Assembly (NCBI RefSeq): GCF_003001815.1
Contig: NZ_PVMZ01000001.1
Coordinates: forward strand, 372,001 to 436,000
Direction: 5' to 3'
Source: Actinoplanes italicus
GTDB taxonomy: Bacteria; Actinomycetota; Actinomycetes; Mycobacteriales; Micromonosporaceae
DNA: 64,000 nt
Notes under the pieces: generated by a model
Database searches by the model: none
What the model was told of the DNA's origin: nothing
Seen by the model: the letters and a program-made list of their open reading frames with translations, nothing else
Shown here: positions 10,940-19,427 of the stretch, piece by piece
How the letters are laid out: each line of letters begins with the position of its first letter
Position numbering within the stretch: the stretch's first letter is position 1
Translations under genes and position numbers: made by a program

Positions 10940-12391
10940 TTAGTACCGGTAGTGCTCCGCCTTGTACGGCCCCTCGACCGCGATACCCAGGTATGCGGCC
11001 TGCTCTTTGCTGAGTTCGGTGAGCTTCACCCCGAGGGCGTCGAGGTGCAGCCGGGCCACCTTCTCGTCCAGCTTCTTGGGCAGCACGTACACCCCGACGG
11101 GGTACTCGTCGGTCTTCGTGAACAGCTCGATCTGCGCGATCGTCTGGTTCGAGAAGCTGTTGCTCATCACGAACGAGGGGTGTCCGGTCGCGTTGCCCAG
11201 GTTCAGCAGGCGGCCCTCGGAGAGCACGATGATCGAGTGCCCGTCGGCGAACCGCCACTCGTCGACCTGCGGCTTGATGGTGATCCGCTCGACGTCCGGG
11301 CGCTTCTGCAGCCCCGCCATGTCGATCTCGTTGTCGAAGTGCCCGATGTTGCCGACGATCGCCTGGTGCTTCATCCGGGCCATGTGCTCGTGGGTGATCA
11401 CGTTGAAGCAGCCGGTGGCGGTCACGAAGATGTCGGCGGTGGCGACCACGTCGTCGATCGTCGCCACCTGGTAACCGTCCATCGCGGCCTGCAGCGCGCA
11501 GATCGGGTCCACCTCGGTCACGATCACCCGCGCGCCCTGCCCGCGCAGCGACTCGGCACAGCCCTTGCCCACGTCGCCGTACCCGAAGACGACCGCCACC
11601 TTGCCGCCGATCAGCACGTCGGTGGCCCGGTTGATGCCGTCGATGAGCGAGTGCCGGCAGCCGTACTTGTTGTCGAACTTCGACTTCGTCACCGAGTCGT
11701 TCACGTTGATCGCCGGGAACAGCAGTGTCCCGGCCTGCTGCATCTCGTACAGCCGGTGCACGCCCGTGGTGGTCTCCTCGGTGACCCCCTTGACGCCGGC
11801 CGCGGTCCGGGTCCACCGCTTGCCGTCCTCGGTGAGGCTCCGGCCGAGCAGCTTCAGGATCACCGCGTACTCCTCGGAGTCCGCCGTCTCCGGCGACGGC
11901 ACCACGCCGGCCCGCTCGAACTCGGCGCCCTTGTGCACCAGCAGGGTCGCGTCACCGCCGTCGTCGAGGATCATGTTGGGCGCCTCGCCGTCCGGCCAGA
12001 GCAGCACCTTCTCGGTGCACCACCAGTACTCCTCGAGCGTCTCGCCCTTCCACGCGTACACCGGAACCCCGCGCGGCTGCTCCGGCGTGCCGTCGCGCCC
12101 CACCACGATCGCCGCCGCCGCGTGATCCTGGGTCGAGAAGATGTTGCAGGACGCCCAGCGCACCTGCGCGCCCAGCGCGGTCAGTGTCTCGATCAGCACC
12201 GCCGTCTGGATCGTCATGTGCAGCGAGCCGGTGATCCGCGCTCCGCGCAGCGGCTGCTTCGCCCCGAACTCCTCGCGGAGCGCCATCAGGCCGGGCATCT
12301 CGTGCTCGGCCAGCTCGATCTCCTTACGGCCGAACGCGGCCAGAGACAGGTCCGCGACCTTGAAATCGCCCTCGGCGAGCATGGCGGTCAT
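10940..12391 (-). CDS. sahH: Adenosylhomocysteinase (SAH hydrolase)
   Basis: The enzyme reversibly cleaves S-adenosylhomocysteine to adenosine and homocysteine, relieving product inhibition of methyltransferases. The 483-residue protein carries [35 protein letters not shown], the NAD-binding [20 protein letters not shown] and the C-terminal [20 protein letters not shown]. It ends in Y-K-A-E-H-Y-R-Y, the typical SahH C-terminus. Length fits the actinobacterial type with its roughly 40-residue insertion. The ATG at 12391 follows AGGAGAT by 5 bases; an upstream in-frame start at 12433 lacks such a site. The XRE gene begins at most 45 bases downstream. Confidence 0.97.
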   Translation of the reverse strand: MTAMLAEGDFKVADLSLAAFGRKEIELAEHEMPGLMALREEFGAKQPLRGARITGSLHMTIQTAVLIETLTALGAQVRWASCNIFSTQDHAAAAIVVGRDGTPEQPRGVPVYAWKGETLEEYWWCTEKVLLWPDGEAPNMILDDGGDATLLVHKGAEFERAGVVPSPETADSEEYAVILKLLGRSLTEDGKRWTRTAAGVKGVTEETTTGVHRLYEMQQAGTLLFPAINVNDSVTKSKFDNKYGCRHSLIDGINRATDVLIGGKVAVVFGYGDVGKGCAESLRGQGARVIVTEVDPICALQAAMDGYQVATIDDVVATADIFVTATGCFNVITHEHMARMKHQAIVGNIGHFDNEIDMAGLQKRPDVERITIKPQVDEWRFADGHSIIVLSEGRLLNLGNATGHPSFVMSNSFSNQTIAQIELFTKTDEYPVGVYVLPKKLDEKVARLHLDALGVKLTELSKEQAAYLGIAVEGPYKAEHYRY

Positions 12392-12521
12392 GGCAGATCT
12401 CCTGGGTTCTCGGCATCCGAAGCAGCGGTTCACTCTAAGCCGATCAAAGGCCGCAAAACCCTTCTTTCGTACGACCTGAGCGGCCCCTCCGAACGCACCA
12501 CCGCCATGCCCACCGCTCCGC

Positions 12522-12711
12522 GTGGTGACCCGCGGCTCACCGGCGGACGTAAATCACCACACTGCCGGGCCCACCGCCCCGCGTGGTGACCCGCGGCTCA
12601 CCGGCGGACGTAAATCACCACACTGCCGGGCCCACCGCCCCGCGTGGTGACCCGCGGCTCACCGGCGGGCGTAAATCACCACACCGCCGGGCCTGTGCGC
12701 CCGCGTGGTGA
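12522..12711. repeat. Tandem array, 61-bp unit built on a 39-bp palindrome (array 1)
   Basis: Three complete units start at 12522, 12583 and 12644, and a fragment starts at 12705. Each unit is a 39-bp element beginning GTGGTGACCCGCGGC and ending AAATCACCAC, then a 22-bp linker beginning ACTGCCGGG. The outer arms GTGGTGA/TCACCAC and an inner CCGC/GCGG can fold into a nested hairpin. The copies differ at only a few bases. It lies between the manA 3' end and the sahH promoter region. The same 39+22 geometry recurs at 22.5 kb. Confidence 0.9.
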
Positions 12712-12936
12712 TTCGGGGCGCGGACCGGGCCGCGAATAGCGAACGGGGCGACAGGTCGAAACCCGCCGCCCCGTTCATCCCCCCGGTTTGGTACCGCGCG
12801 CGTCCGTGGGACCCCCCGATCACCAATGACGCTGCGTGCTCTTAGATTCACACTCCGCAACCATCATGTCAAGTTATTTGCAGAAATTTCGGGCACGGAT
12901 GCTCGACAAACGGTTACGGGGTGCCACCGTTCCGGA
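12712..12936. other. Non-coding stretch between array 1 and manA, with one hairpin
   Basis: No gene is seen. GAACGGGGCG (12741-12750) pairs with CGCCCCGTTC (12767-12776), a 10-bp perfect stem with a 16-base loop that could end the manA transcript. Bases 12840-12900 are noticeably AT-richer than the surroundings and may hold a promoter, but no clear -35/-10 pair was identified. Confidence 0.5.
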
Positions 12937-14133
12937 CTACCCCTGAACGGTGGGTACCGCCGCCACGAAGAGCCGCCCGGTCCCCGCGACCTTGATCGCC
13001 CCGGCGGCGGCCGGCACATAGGCGGCCGCGCCCGGACCGAGCTCGACCGGTGTGCCGTCCTCACTCTGGCCGGCGAACACGGTGCCCTCGGTGCACAGGA
13101 CGATGCGCGGACCGCGGGTGGGCACCTCGATCGGCGGCCGGGTGCCGTCCAGCTCGATCCGGTGCAGGACGAAGTCACCGACCGGGACCGTCCAGGTGTC
13201 CACGCCCGGCTCGACCGGGGTGGCCGGCAGCAGCGGATCCTCAAGCACCTCGAAGCGCAGCACCCGCATCAGTTCGTCGACATCCACGCGCTTCGGGGTG
13301 AGCCCGCCACGCAGCACGTTGTCGCTGGCCGCCATCAGCTCGACGCCGAGACCGCTCAGGTACGCGTGCAGGTTGCCGGCCGGCATCCAGATCGCCTCGC
13401 CGGGCGCAAGCCGGACCAGGTTGAGCAGCAGGGCGACCAGCACGCCCGGGTCACCGGGATAGTGGTCGGCCACATCGGTGGCGAGGCGGAACGAGTCGGC
13501 GTGCTCGTGGCCGTCCGGGATCGCCCGGGCCGCGGCCACCACGTCGTCGACCAGGGCGGCACGGTCGCCGACGGGCCAGGTGAGCAGCAGCCGGACCGCC
13601 TCGGCCAGGTCGCCGGCGTGCAGGGCGGTCACCACCGGTTCGAGCCGGGGCAGCTGGAACCCGCTGATCACCGCGGCCGCGACGGCGGGACTGCGGAAGC
13701 CGCAGAGCGCCTCGAACGGCGTGAGCGCCACCAGCATCTCCGGCTTGTGGTGCGCGTCGGTGTAGTTCTTCGGCGCGGCCGGATCGGCCTCCTGACGGGC
13801 GTACGCCTGCTTCGCGTACTCCGCATCGGGGTGGGCCTGCAGAGAGAGGGGGGCGGCGGCGGCAAGGACCTTCATGAGGTACGGCAATCGCGTCCCGAAG
13901 GTGCTCACGACATCGTCGCCGAGCTGCCCCGCCGGGTCGTCGCCGATCAGTCTGATCAGGTCGACCGGCCCATCCGGGCCCGGCACGGTGGACGGGTCGC
14001 CGGGATGCGCGCCGAGCCACAGTTCCGCTTCCGGCCCCTCGGTGGGGGCGGGACGGCCCTGCAGCTCGGCGATCGCGGTCCGGGAACCCCAGGCATACGG
14101 CCGGATGACTCCGGTCAACGGATACACGGTCAT
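12937..14133 (-). CDS. manA: Mannose-6-phosphate isomerase, class I
   Basis: The zinc enzyme interconverts fructose-6-phosphate and mannose-6-phosphate, supplying mannose for GDP-mannose, glycolipids and protein mannosylation. The cupin-type protein (398 residues from ATG 14133) begins MTVYPLTGVIRPYAWGSRTA. It shows AELWLGAHPGDPSTV, LPYLMKVLAAAAPLSLQAHP (zinc-ligand Gln/His), DAHHKPEMLVALTPFEALCG (zinc Glu) and GEAIWMPAGNLHAYLSG (zinc His). An upstream TTG at 14142 is possible; neither has a strong ribosome site. It sits 36 bases downstream of the SIS gene in a manB-Trm112-SIS-manA series on one strand. Confidence 0.95.
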   Translation of the reverse strand: MTVYPLTGVIRPYAWGSRTAIAELQGRPAPTEGPEAELWLGAHPGDPSTVPGPDGPVDLIRLIGDDPAGQLGDDVVSTFGTRLPYLMKVLAAAAPLSLQAHPDAEYAKQAYARQEADPAAPKNYTDAHHKPEMLVALTPFEALCGFRSPAVAAAVISGFQLPRLEPVVTALHAGDLAEAVRLLLTWPVGDRAALVDDVVAAARAIPDGHEHADSFRLATDVADHYPGDPGVLVALLLNLVRLAPGEAIWMPAGNLHAYLSGLGVELMAASDNVLRGGLTPKRVDVDELMRVLRFEVLEDPLLPATPVEPGVDTWTVPVGDFVLHRIELDGTRPPIEVPTRGPRIVLCTEGTVFAGQSEDGTPVELGPGAAAYVPAAAGAIKVAGTGRLFVAAVPTVQG

Positions 14134-14169
14134 ACCCGGCAAATTAGCAGTTGTCAGGCACCCTCGGGG

Positions 14170-15396
14170 TTACTGGCGGCTCTCCGGGATCGGGTTGGAG
14201 AGCTCCTTCATCTCGCTGATCGCCGGTACGGCCATCGGGTCGAGACCGTGCGCGAGCGCGAGGTAGAGCGAGGCGTAGTCGGGCACCGCGACCAGCGACG
14301 CGAGCCGCTCCAGCGACGAACCGCCCTCCGCCGTGAGTACGTCGCAGCGCACGCCGCGCCGTTCGGCGAGCGTCTGGATGGCGTCGGCACGCCGCTCCTC
14401 CACGGCCACCGGCTCGTCCGCGTCGTCCTCGGGGTTCAGACCGCCGTCGCGGAACACCACGAGCCGCAGCCGGGTCAGCTCCTCATCGGCGTCGTCGTCC
14501 GGGTCGGCGAAGATGTCTCGTGACGTCTCGGCCAGGCCGCCGAAGACGCCGTCGAGCAGACCCACCCGGCCCCGGCCGGCCTCGCCGAGCGCACCGGCCA
14601 TCACCGGGTAGCGGGCGTTGGCGGCCAGCGTGTCGGCGAAGCGCCGGGCCGCGACCGTGGCCAGCGGCGAGGAACCCCAGACGATCGGCACCGAGCCGGC
14701 CAGCCCGAGGGCGAGCTCCTTGGCCGGGTTGACGAACGAGTCGGCACCGGCACGGCACCGCTCGGCGTCGGCGTCCAGGCGGGTGGCGGTCTCGGCGATG
14801 TCGGCCTCGGCCAGCTTGGCCAGGCCCAGCGCACGGCCGGCGAACAGCACCGGGATGGTCAGGCCCCAGAGCGTGGCCCGGGCCGGGGCCCGCCGGGGCA
14901 CGCCGATGAACGGGGCGCGGGCCCGCTCGGCCAGCGCCTCCAGGTCGGAGCCCGGATTGCCGATGGCGACCAGGCGTGCACCGCGACGGGCGGCGGCCTC
15001 GGCGGCCGCCAGGGCCTCCGGGCTGCGCCCCGAGGCGGAGACGGCGATCACCACGTCGGCGGCACCGACCCAGCCGGGCACGCCGGCGCTGCGGTGGCCG
15101 ATGATCGGTACCGGACAGCGGGGCCCGGCCACGGTGGACAGGATGCTGCCGGTGAGCCCGGCCGTGCCGATACCGGCGACGACGACGGCACGCGGGCGGC
15201 CCTCGTCGGCGAGCATGCTGAGGTCGACCTCGGCGGCCAGCGCCGCGGACTCGCGGACCTGGGCGCCGGCCGAAGCCGTGGCCCGCAGCATGCCGCCCGG
15301 GTCGTTGTCGAGCATCGACTTCTCGTCGTTGAGCAGCGACTCGTCGGCGATGCGGTGTCCGTTGACCCCCGCGGAGCCGTTCCGTGGGCCGGCCAT
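14170..15396 (-). CDS. SIS-domain sugar-phosphate isomerase-like protein
   Basis: The 408-residue protein has an N-terminal SIS domain (about 55-190) with [40 protein letters not shown] and [17 protein letters not shown]. Its C-terminal half resembles the bifunctional phosphoglucose/phosphomannose isomerase family ([20 protein letters not shown] and [10 protein letters not shown]). It is the positional counterpart of mycobacterial Rv3256c. Isomerase activity is plausible given the manA/manB context but unproven. The ATG overlaps the upstream stop as TGATG, so translation is coupled to the Trm112-like gene; a GTG one codon earlier is the alternative start. Confidence 0.85.
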   Translation of the reverse strand: MAGPRNGSAGVNGHRIADESLLNDEKSMLDNDPGGMLRATASAGAQVRESAALAAEVDLSMLADEGRPRAVVVAGIGTAGLTGSILSTVAGPRCPVPIIGHRSAGVPGWVGAADVVIAVSASGRSPEALAAAEAAARRGARLVAIGNPGSDLEALAERARAPFIGVPRRAPARATLWGLTIPVLFAGRALGLAKLAEADIAETATRLDADAERCRAGADSFVNPAKELALGLAGSVPIVWGSSPLATVAARRFADTLAANARYPVMAGALGEAGRGRVGLLDGVFGGLAETSRDIFADPDDDADEELTRLRLVVFRDGGLNPEDDADEPVAVEERRADAIQTLAERRGVRCDVLTAEGGSSLERLASLVAVPDYASLYLALAHGLDPMAVPAISEMKELSNPIPESRQ

Positions 15397-15911
15397 CACT
15401 TGCCCTCCTCAACAGCCGAGTCCGAGCCCGAGCCCGAGGCGGAGCCGGAGCCCGAGGCGGAGCCGGAGCCCGAGGCGGAGCCGGAGCCCGAGGCGGAGCC
15501 CGAGGCGGAGCCCGAGGCGGAGCCGGAGCCGGAGTCCGAGGCGGAGCCGGAGTCCGAGGCGGAGCCGGAGTCCGAGGCGGAGCCGGAGTCCGAGGCGGAG
15601 CCGGAGTCCGAGTCGGCCGGCTTCTCCACCGACCCGTTGCCGAGCGGCCCGGCCGAGGGCGACGAAGCGCCGGCCGGGGCCGCCGAGGTGGCGGCGGCCG
15701 GGGCGGCGGCCGGGGCGGTGTCGGCCGTGGCGGCCGCCGAGCCGGGCTCGCGCGCCTCGTCGAGGAGCAGGATCGGGATGTCGTCCCGGATCTCGAAGAT
15801 CCGGCCGCACTCGGTGCACGTCAGCGTCTGCGCGCCCGCGTCGTACTCGAGAGGCGCGTGATGCGTGTCCGGGCAGGCCAGAATCTCCAGCAACTGCTGA
15901 TCGAGCGCCAC
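15396..15911 (-). CDS. Trm112-like zinc-ribbon protein with a long Ser/Asp/Gly/Ala repeat tail
   Basis: Residues 1-52 form a compact Trm112-type domain: [20 protein letters not shown], then [20 protein letters not shown], with one C-P and one C-x2-C cysteine site. The normal family length is about 55-75 residues; this one is 171. A Pro/Ala/Ser linker (about 55-98) leads to about 70 residues made almost only of Ser, Asp, Gly and Ala in D-S-G-S-A-S and G-S-G-S-A-S periods, ending AVEEGK. The tail is acidic and probably disordered. Trm112 proteins support partner methyltransferases, but this gene sits between manB and the SIS gene, so its partner is unknown. Confidence 0.85.
   Translation of the reverse strand: MALDQQLLEILACPDTHHAPLEYDAGAQTLTCTECGRIFEIRDDIPILLLDEAREPGSAAATADTAPAAAPAAATSAAPAGASSPSAGPLGNGSVEKPADSDSGSASDSGSASDSGSASDSGSASDSGSGSASGSASGSASGSGSASGSGSASGSGSASGSGSDSAVEEGK
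15417..15615. repeat. In-frame minisatellite encoding the Ser-rich tail
   Basis: About 200 bases built from GAGGCGGAGCCGGAG(C/T)CC-type 18-base periods and 12-base subperiods, read on the minus strand as Ser-Asp/Gly/Ala codons. The near-identity of copies suggests slippage or unequal recombination and predicts length polymorphism between strains. Confidence 0.9.
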
Positions 15912-15955
15912 CGACGTACTCCTAATCGCCGCGAAAGAACTGGGTCGACGCGATC

Positions 15956-17335
15956 CTATCCACGAACGATGGCCAGAACCTCGTCACGCAGTTCCGCCAT
16001 CCGATCCGCGTCGGGAGCCTCCACGTTGAGGCGCAGCAACGGCTCCGTGTTGGACGCACGCAGGTTGAACCACGCACCGCCGCCGACCTGCACGGTCATG
16101 CCGTCCAGCTCGTCCACCGCGGCGCCCGGGAACGCGTCCCGGACCGCGGCGATCTTCGCGGGCACGTCGGTCACCGTGGAATTGATCTCACCGGAGGCGG
16201 AGTAACGCTCGTACTCGGCGGCGAACTCGGACAGCGGCAGCGGCTGCCCGCCGAACGCGGCGAGCACGTGCATGGCGGCGAGCATGCCGGTGTCGGCGAA
16301 CCAGAAGTCACGGAAGTAGTAGTGCGCCGAGTGCTCGCCGCCGAAGACCGCGTTGGTCGACGCCATCTCGGCCTTGATGAACGAGTGGCCGACCCGGCTG
16401 CGTACCGGCTTGCCCCCGTTCTCGGTGATGATCTCGGGCACCGCGGCCGAGGTGATCAGGTTGTGAATGATCGTGCTGCCCGGGAACTTCGCCAGCTCGC
16501 GGGTCGCGACCAGCGCGGTGATCGCGGACGGCGAGACCGGGTCTCCGTTCTCGTCGATCACGAAGCAGCGGTCGGCGTCGCCGTCGAAGGCCAGGCCGAT
16601 GTCGGCTCCCTGCTCGCGGACGGCCTTCTGCAGGTCGACCAGGTTCGCCGGGTCCAGCGGGTTGGCCTCGTGGTTGGGGAACGAGCCGTCCAGCTCGAAG
16701 AAGAGCGGCGTGATGGTCAGCGGCAGGGCCGGGAGCACCTGGTCGCCGAGAACGGCCGGGACGGTGTAGCCGCCCATGCCGTTGCCCGCGTCCACGATGA
16801 CCCGCAGCGGCCGGATGCCGGACAGGTCGACCAGCGACCGCAGGTGGGCCGCGTAGTCCTTGAGGACGTCACGCTGCTCGACCCGGACCGGGCCGTCGGC
16901 CTCCGCGTTCAGGTCGGCGAGCAGCTGCTGGGCGCGCTGCCGGACCACGACCAGGCCACTGTCCTGGCCCACCGGGCGGGCGCCGGCGCGGCACAGCTTG
17001 ATGCCGTTGTACTGGGCGGGATTGTGGCTCGCGGTGAACATCGCGCCGGGCAGGTTCAGCGCGCCGGAGGCGTAGTAGAGCTGATCGGTCGAGGCGAGCC
17101 CGATGTTGATCACGGCGGTGCCGGCCGCGTTCACCCCGCGGGCGAAGGCGGCGGCCAGGCCGGGACCGGACTCGCGCATGTCGTGGCCGATCACGATCTG
17201 ATCCGGCTGGTCGCCGGACTCGCGCAGCATCTCGACGAACGCCGTGCCGATCGCCCGGGCCACCGTCTCGTTGAACTGGTCCGGGACGGTTCCCCGTACG
17301 TCGTACGCCTTGATGATCTGCGACAGATCAGACAC
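15956..17335 (-). CDS. manB: Phosphomannomutase/phosphoglucomutase
   Basis: The enzyme interconverts mannose-6-phosphate and mannose-1-phosphate, the step between ManA and ManC, both also in this window. The 459-residue alpha-D-phosphohexomutase begins IIKAYDVRGTVPDQFNETVA. The phosphoserine loop is MFTASHNPAQYNGIKL (Ser near residue 103), the metal-binding loop GLAFDGDADRCFVIDENG, the sugar-binding loop FGGEHSAHYYF, and the phosphate-binding loop NLRASNTEPLLRLNVEA. The start is GTG at 17335. It heads a same-strand series manB, Trm112-like, SIS, manA. Confidence 0.96.
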   Translation of the reverse strand: MSDLSQIIKAYDVRGTVPDQFNETVARAIGTAFVEMLRESGDQPDQIVIGHDMRESGPGLAAAFARGVNAAGTAVINIGLASTDQLYYASGALNLPGAMFTASHNPAQYNGIKLCRAGARPVGQDSGLVVVRQRAQQLLADLNAEADGPVRVEQRDVLKDYAAHLRSLVDLSGIRPLRVIVDAGNGMGGYTVPAVLGDQVLPALPLTITPLFFELDGSFPNHEANPLDPANLVDLQKAVREQGADIGLAFDGDADRCFVIDENGDPVSPSAITALVATRELAKFPGSTIIHNLITSAAVPEIITENGGKPVRSRVGHSFIKAEMASTNAVFGGEHSAHYYFRDFWFADTGMLAAMHVLAAFGGQPLPLSEFAAEYERYSASGEINSTVTDVPAKIAAVRDAFPGAAVDELDGMTVQVGGGAWFNLRASNTEPLLRLNVEAPDADRMAELRDEVLAIVRG

Positions 17336-17420
17336 TGCTCACCCCTGAAAGAAAGTCCCCTTTGGCCCGAGGGTAACGGAGTGTCGGGTACCCCCAGGTT
17401 TCAACCGCGGGACCGGTCCG

Positions 17421-18074
17421 TCATCTCAGCCCATCCCTGCACAGACGGTCCGCGGCCCTCGTCGTCTCGGGCAGCCGATAGCGCGGGGCCAGCCGGAGTG
17501 TCAGCTCACAGGCCGGTTCCAGGCCGATCCGGTGCCCCACCGAGACGAAGACCGGCTTCACCCCGGCCTGGGTACGCAGGACGGCTCCGACCGTCTCCCC
17601 CGCGTCGACCAGAGCCGAGCGGGCACCCCGCGGCTCGCCGACCGGCTCCCAGTCTCCCACCAGCCGGGTCTTCCCGACGCCGAACGCCGGGAGATCGGTC
17701 AGCACGCCCAGATGCGCGGCGAGACCGAACCGGCGCGGGTGCGCCAGCCCGTGCCCGTCACAGATCAGCACATCGGGGCGCACGGTCAGCCGATCGAGGG
17801 CGTCCATCAGCGCGGGCACCTCACGGAAGGCGAACAGGCCGGGGATGTACGGGAACGCGGGCCGCCCGCGGACCACGGCGGTGTCGGCGACCGAGAGGTC
17901 GGCGGTGTTCAGCACCACGACCGCGGCGGCGAGCCGGTCGTCGTCCTCCGAGTAGGCCACGTCCAGCCCCGCCACGGTCGCCGGAGCCAGGGGGCCGTTC
18001 CCGGAGACGACACGGGACCGGAGATCGTCCTGGACGGCAAGGGCTTCTTCCTCGGTACGGGGCCACGGCTGCAC
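17421..18074 (-). CDS. nfi: Endonuclease V (deoxyinosine-specific repair nuclease)
   Basis: Endonuclease V cuts the second phosphodiester bond 3' of deoxyinosine, starting repair of deaminated adenine. Family motifs are GLDVAYSEDDDRLAAAVVVL (catalytic Asp in the first strand), GRPAFPYIPGLFAFREVPAL, PDVLICDGHGLAHPRRFGLA (second Asp and the conserved H-G-x-A-H-P-R) and GVGKTRLVGDW. About 217 residues from GTG 18074 match the usual 220-230. An in-frame GTG at 18119 would extend the protein across the divergent promoter region. No strong ribosome site precedes either start. Downstream manB runs in the same direction. Confidence 0.93.
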   Translation of the reverse strand: MQPWPRTEEEALAVQDDLRSRVVSGNGPLAPATVAGLDVAYSEDDDRLAAAVVVLNTADLSVADTAVVRGRPAFPYIPGLFAFREVPALMDALDRLTVRPDVLICDGHGLAHPRRFGLAAHLGVLTDLPAFGVGKTRLVGDWEPVGEPRGARSALVDAGETVGAVLRTQAGVKPVFVSVGHRIGLEPACELTLRLAPRYRLPETTRAADRLCRDGLR

Positions 18075-18081
18075 GCCCGAA

Positions 18082-18118
18082 CAATAGTTACTGTTGTCTC
18101 TTGCGGTGACGCGGGTCA
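18082..18118. promoter_or_regulatory. Two small palindromes in the nfi / GAF-regulator divergent region
   Basis: CAATAGTTACTGTTG (18082-18096) is a 15-bp palindrome with one mismatched pair. GTGAC-GCGG-GTCAC (18105-18118) follows. They lie between the chosen starts of nfi (18074) and the GAF activator (18142), where divergent promoters must be, and are locally AT-rich. Which protein binds is unknown; autoregulation by the GAF protein is possible. Confidence 0.35.
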
Positions 18119-18141
18119 CGATGGGGCAGGAGGTGCTGCCG

Positions 18142-19395
18142 GTGAACCCGTGGCTTGCTCTGACCCCTGGAGACGATCCGGCCGAACGGATCCGTCAGGT
18201 CGGCCGCGCCCACGAGAGATTCCTGGCCGGCGAGCGCAGGCCCGGACACATGCGCTCCGTCGTCGCCGACTCCTGGCTCCGCTCGGCGGCCTTCGTCAAG
18301 GCCGACGACACCCCGCCGATCGAGCTGGCCGACGACGACCTGGAGGCCTACCGGTCGGCGCACCCGCTCGCTCAGGTCATGCCGATCTTCCGTGACCTGC
18401 TCGGCGGACTGGCCGAGGACGGCGACCACATGATGGCGGTCTGCGACGCGCACGGGCGCCTGCTCTGGGTCGAGGGGCACCCTGCCACGCTGCGCGGCGC
18501 CGCCTCGATGAACTTCGTGCCGGGTGCGCGCTGGGACGAGTCGCACGCCGGGACGAACGCGCCCGGCACCGCGCTCGCCGTCGACCACGCGCTGCAGATC
18601 TTCGCGACCGAGCACTTCAGCCATCCGGTGCAGCGGTGGACGTGCGCGGCGGCCCCGGTGCACGATCCGGGCACCGGACGGCTGCTCGGGGCCATCGACG
18701 TCACCGGTGGCGATCACCTCGCCAACCCTCACAGCCTGGCCCTGGTCCGCGCGACCGCGCTCGCCGCGGAGGCGTACCTGCGTGGGGTCGTGAAGGTCCC
18801 CCGGAAACCGCACGTCGCGGCACTCGGCCGGGACGAGGCCGTGCTCGCGTTCGACGGCCGCAGCATCCGGCTCGGCCGGCGGCACTCGGAGCTGCTCGTG
18901 CTGCTCACCGTGCATCCGGAGGGGCGCACCGGCGACCAGCTCGGCTTCGACCTGTACGGCGACGACGTGAACCCGGTTACGGTTCGCGCCGAACTGTCCC
19001 GCCTGCGCCGCATCCTCGGCCCGGAACTGCTCGACTCCCGGCCCTACCGGCTGCGCGCCGACGTGGAGGTGGACGCGGGCCTGGTGGGCCGGCTGCTGGA
19101 GCAGGGGCGCACGGCGGACGCGCTCACCGCGTACCCGGGAGGGTTGTTGCCCGGATCGGACGCCCCCGGGATCGCGCGGCTGCGCCGCCGCCTGGACGAC
19201 CGCCTGCGCGCCGCCGTGCTCGCCGAAGGCGACCGGAGTCTGCTGCAGACGTGGCTGAACCGGCCGTGGGGCGCCGACGACCTGGAGATGTGGGAGGCCT
19301 ACGCGGCGCTCGCCCCGGCCGACCCGGTCGCGGCACGCCGGGTCGCCGCACTGACCCGCGAATACGCGTGCAACGTTCCTGCAACGTGGGCGTAA
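18142..19395 (+). CDS. GAF-domain transcriptional regulator of the aldehyde dehydrogenase operon
   Basis: A 417-residue protein with an N-terminal AcoR-like GAF region: RRPGHMRSVVADSWLRSAAF, HMMAVCDAHGRLLWVEGHPA, GARWDESHAGTNAPGTALAV and GRLLGAIDVTGGDHLANPHS. A C-terminal winged-helix-like segment (about 250-310) has FDGRSIRLGRRHSELLVLL and VTVRAELSRLRRILGPELL. There is no AAA+ sigma-54 activation domain, so it is not a classical AcoR/NtrC activator. The GTG at 18142 lies 8 bases after GCAGGAGG. The aldehyde dehydrogenase begins 32 bases downstream, so it is probably the operon's own sensor-regulator; its ligand is unknown. Confidence 0.85.
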   Translation: MNPWLALTPGDDPAERIRQVGRAHERFLAGERRPGHMRSVVADSWLRSAAFVKADDTPPIELADDDLEAYRSAHPLAQVMPIFRDLLGGLAEDGDHMMAVCDAHGRLLWVEGHPATLRGAASMNFVPGARWDESHAGTNAPGTALAVDHALQIFATEHFSHPVQRWTCAAAPVHDPGTGRLLGAIDVTGGDHLANPHSLALVRATALAAEAYLRGVVKVPRKPHVAALGRDEAVLAFDGRSIRLGRRHSELLVLLTVHPEGRTGDQLGFDLYGDDVNPVTVRAELSRLRRILGPELLDSRPYRLRADVEVDAGLVGRLLEQGRTADALTAYPGGLLPGSDAPGIARLRRRLDDRLRAAVLAEGDRSLLQTWLNRPWGADDLEMWEAYAALAPADPVAARRVAALTREYACNVPATWA

Positions 19396-19427
19396 CTAGG
19401 GTCCGCCTCAAATGAGGAGGCGAGACC

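Noticed and set aside
12392..12521. SAH or SAM riboswitch upstream of sahH
   Set aside because: The leader was read for conserved core sequences and pairing of known SAM/SAH classes; none was recognised, only a good ribosome site.
15384..16205. Plus-strand Gly/Ala/Arg repeat open frame
   Set aside because: It is the antisense reading of the Ser-rich repeat in the Trm112-like gene and continues into manB antisense.
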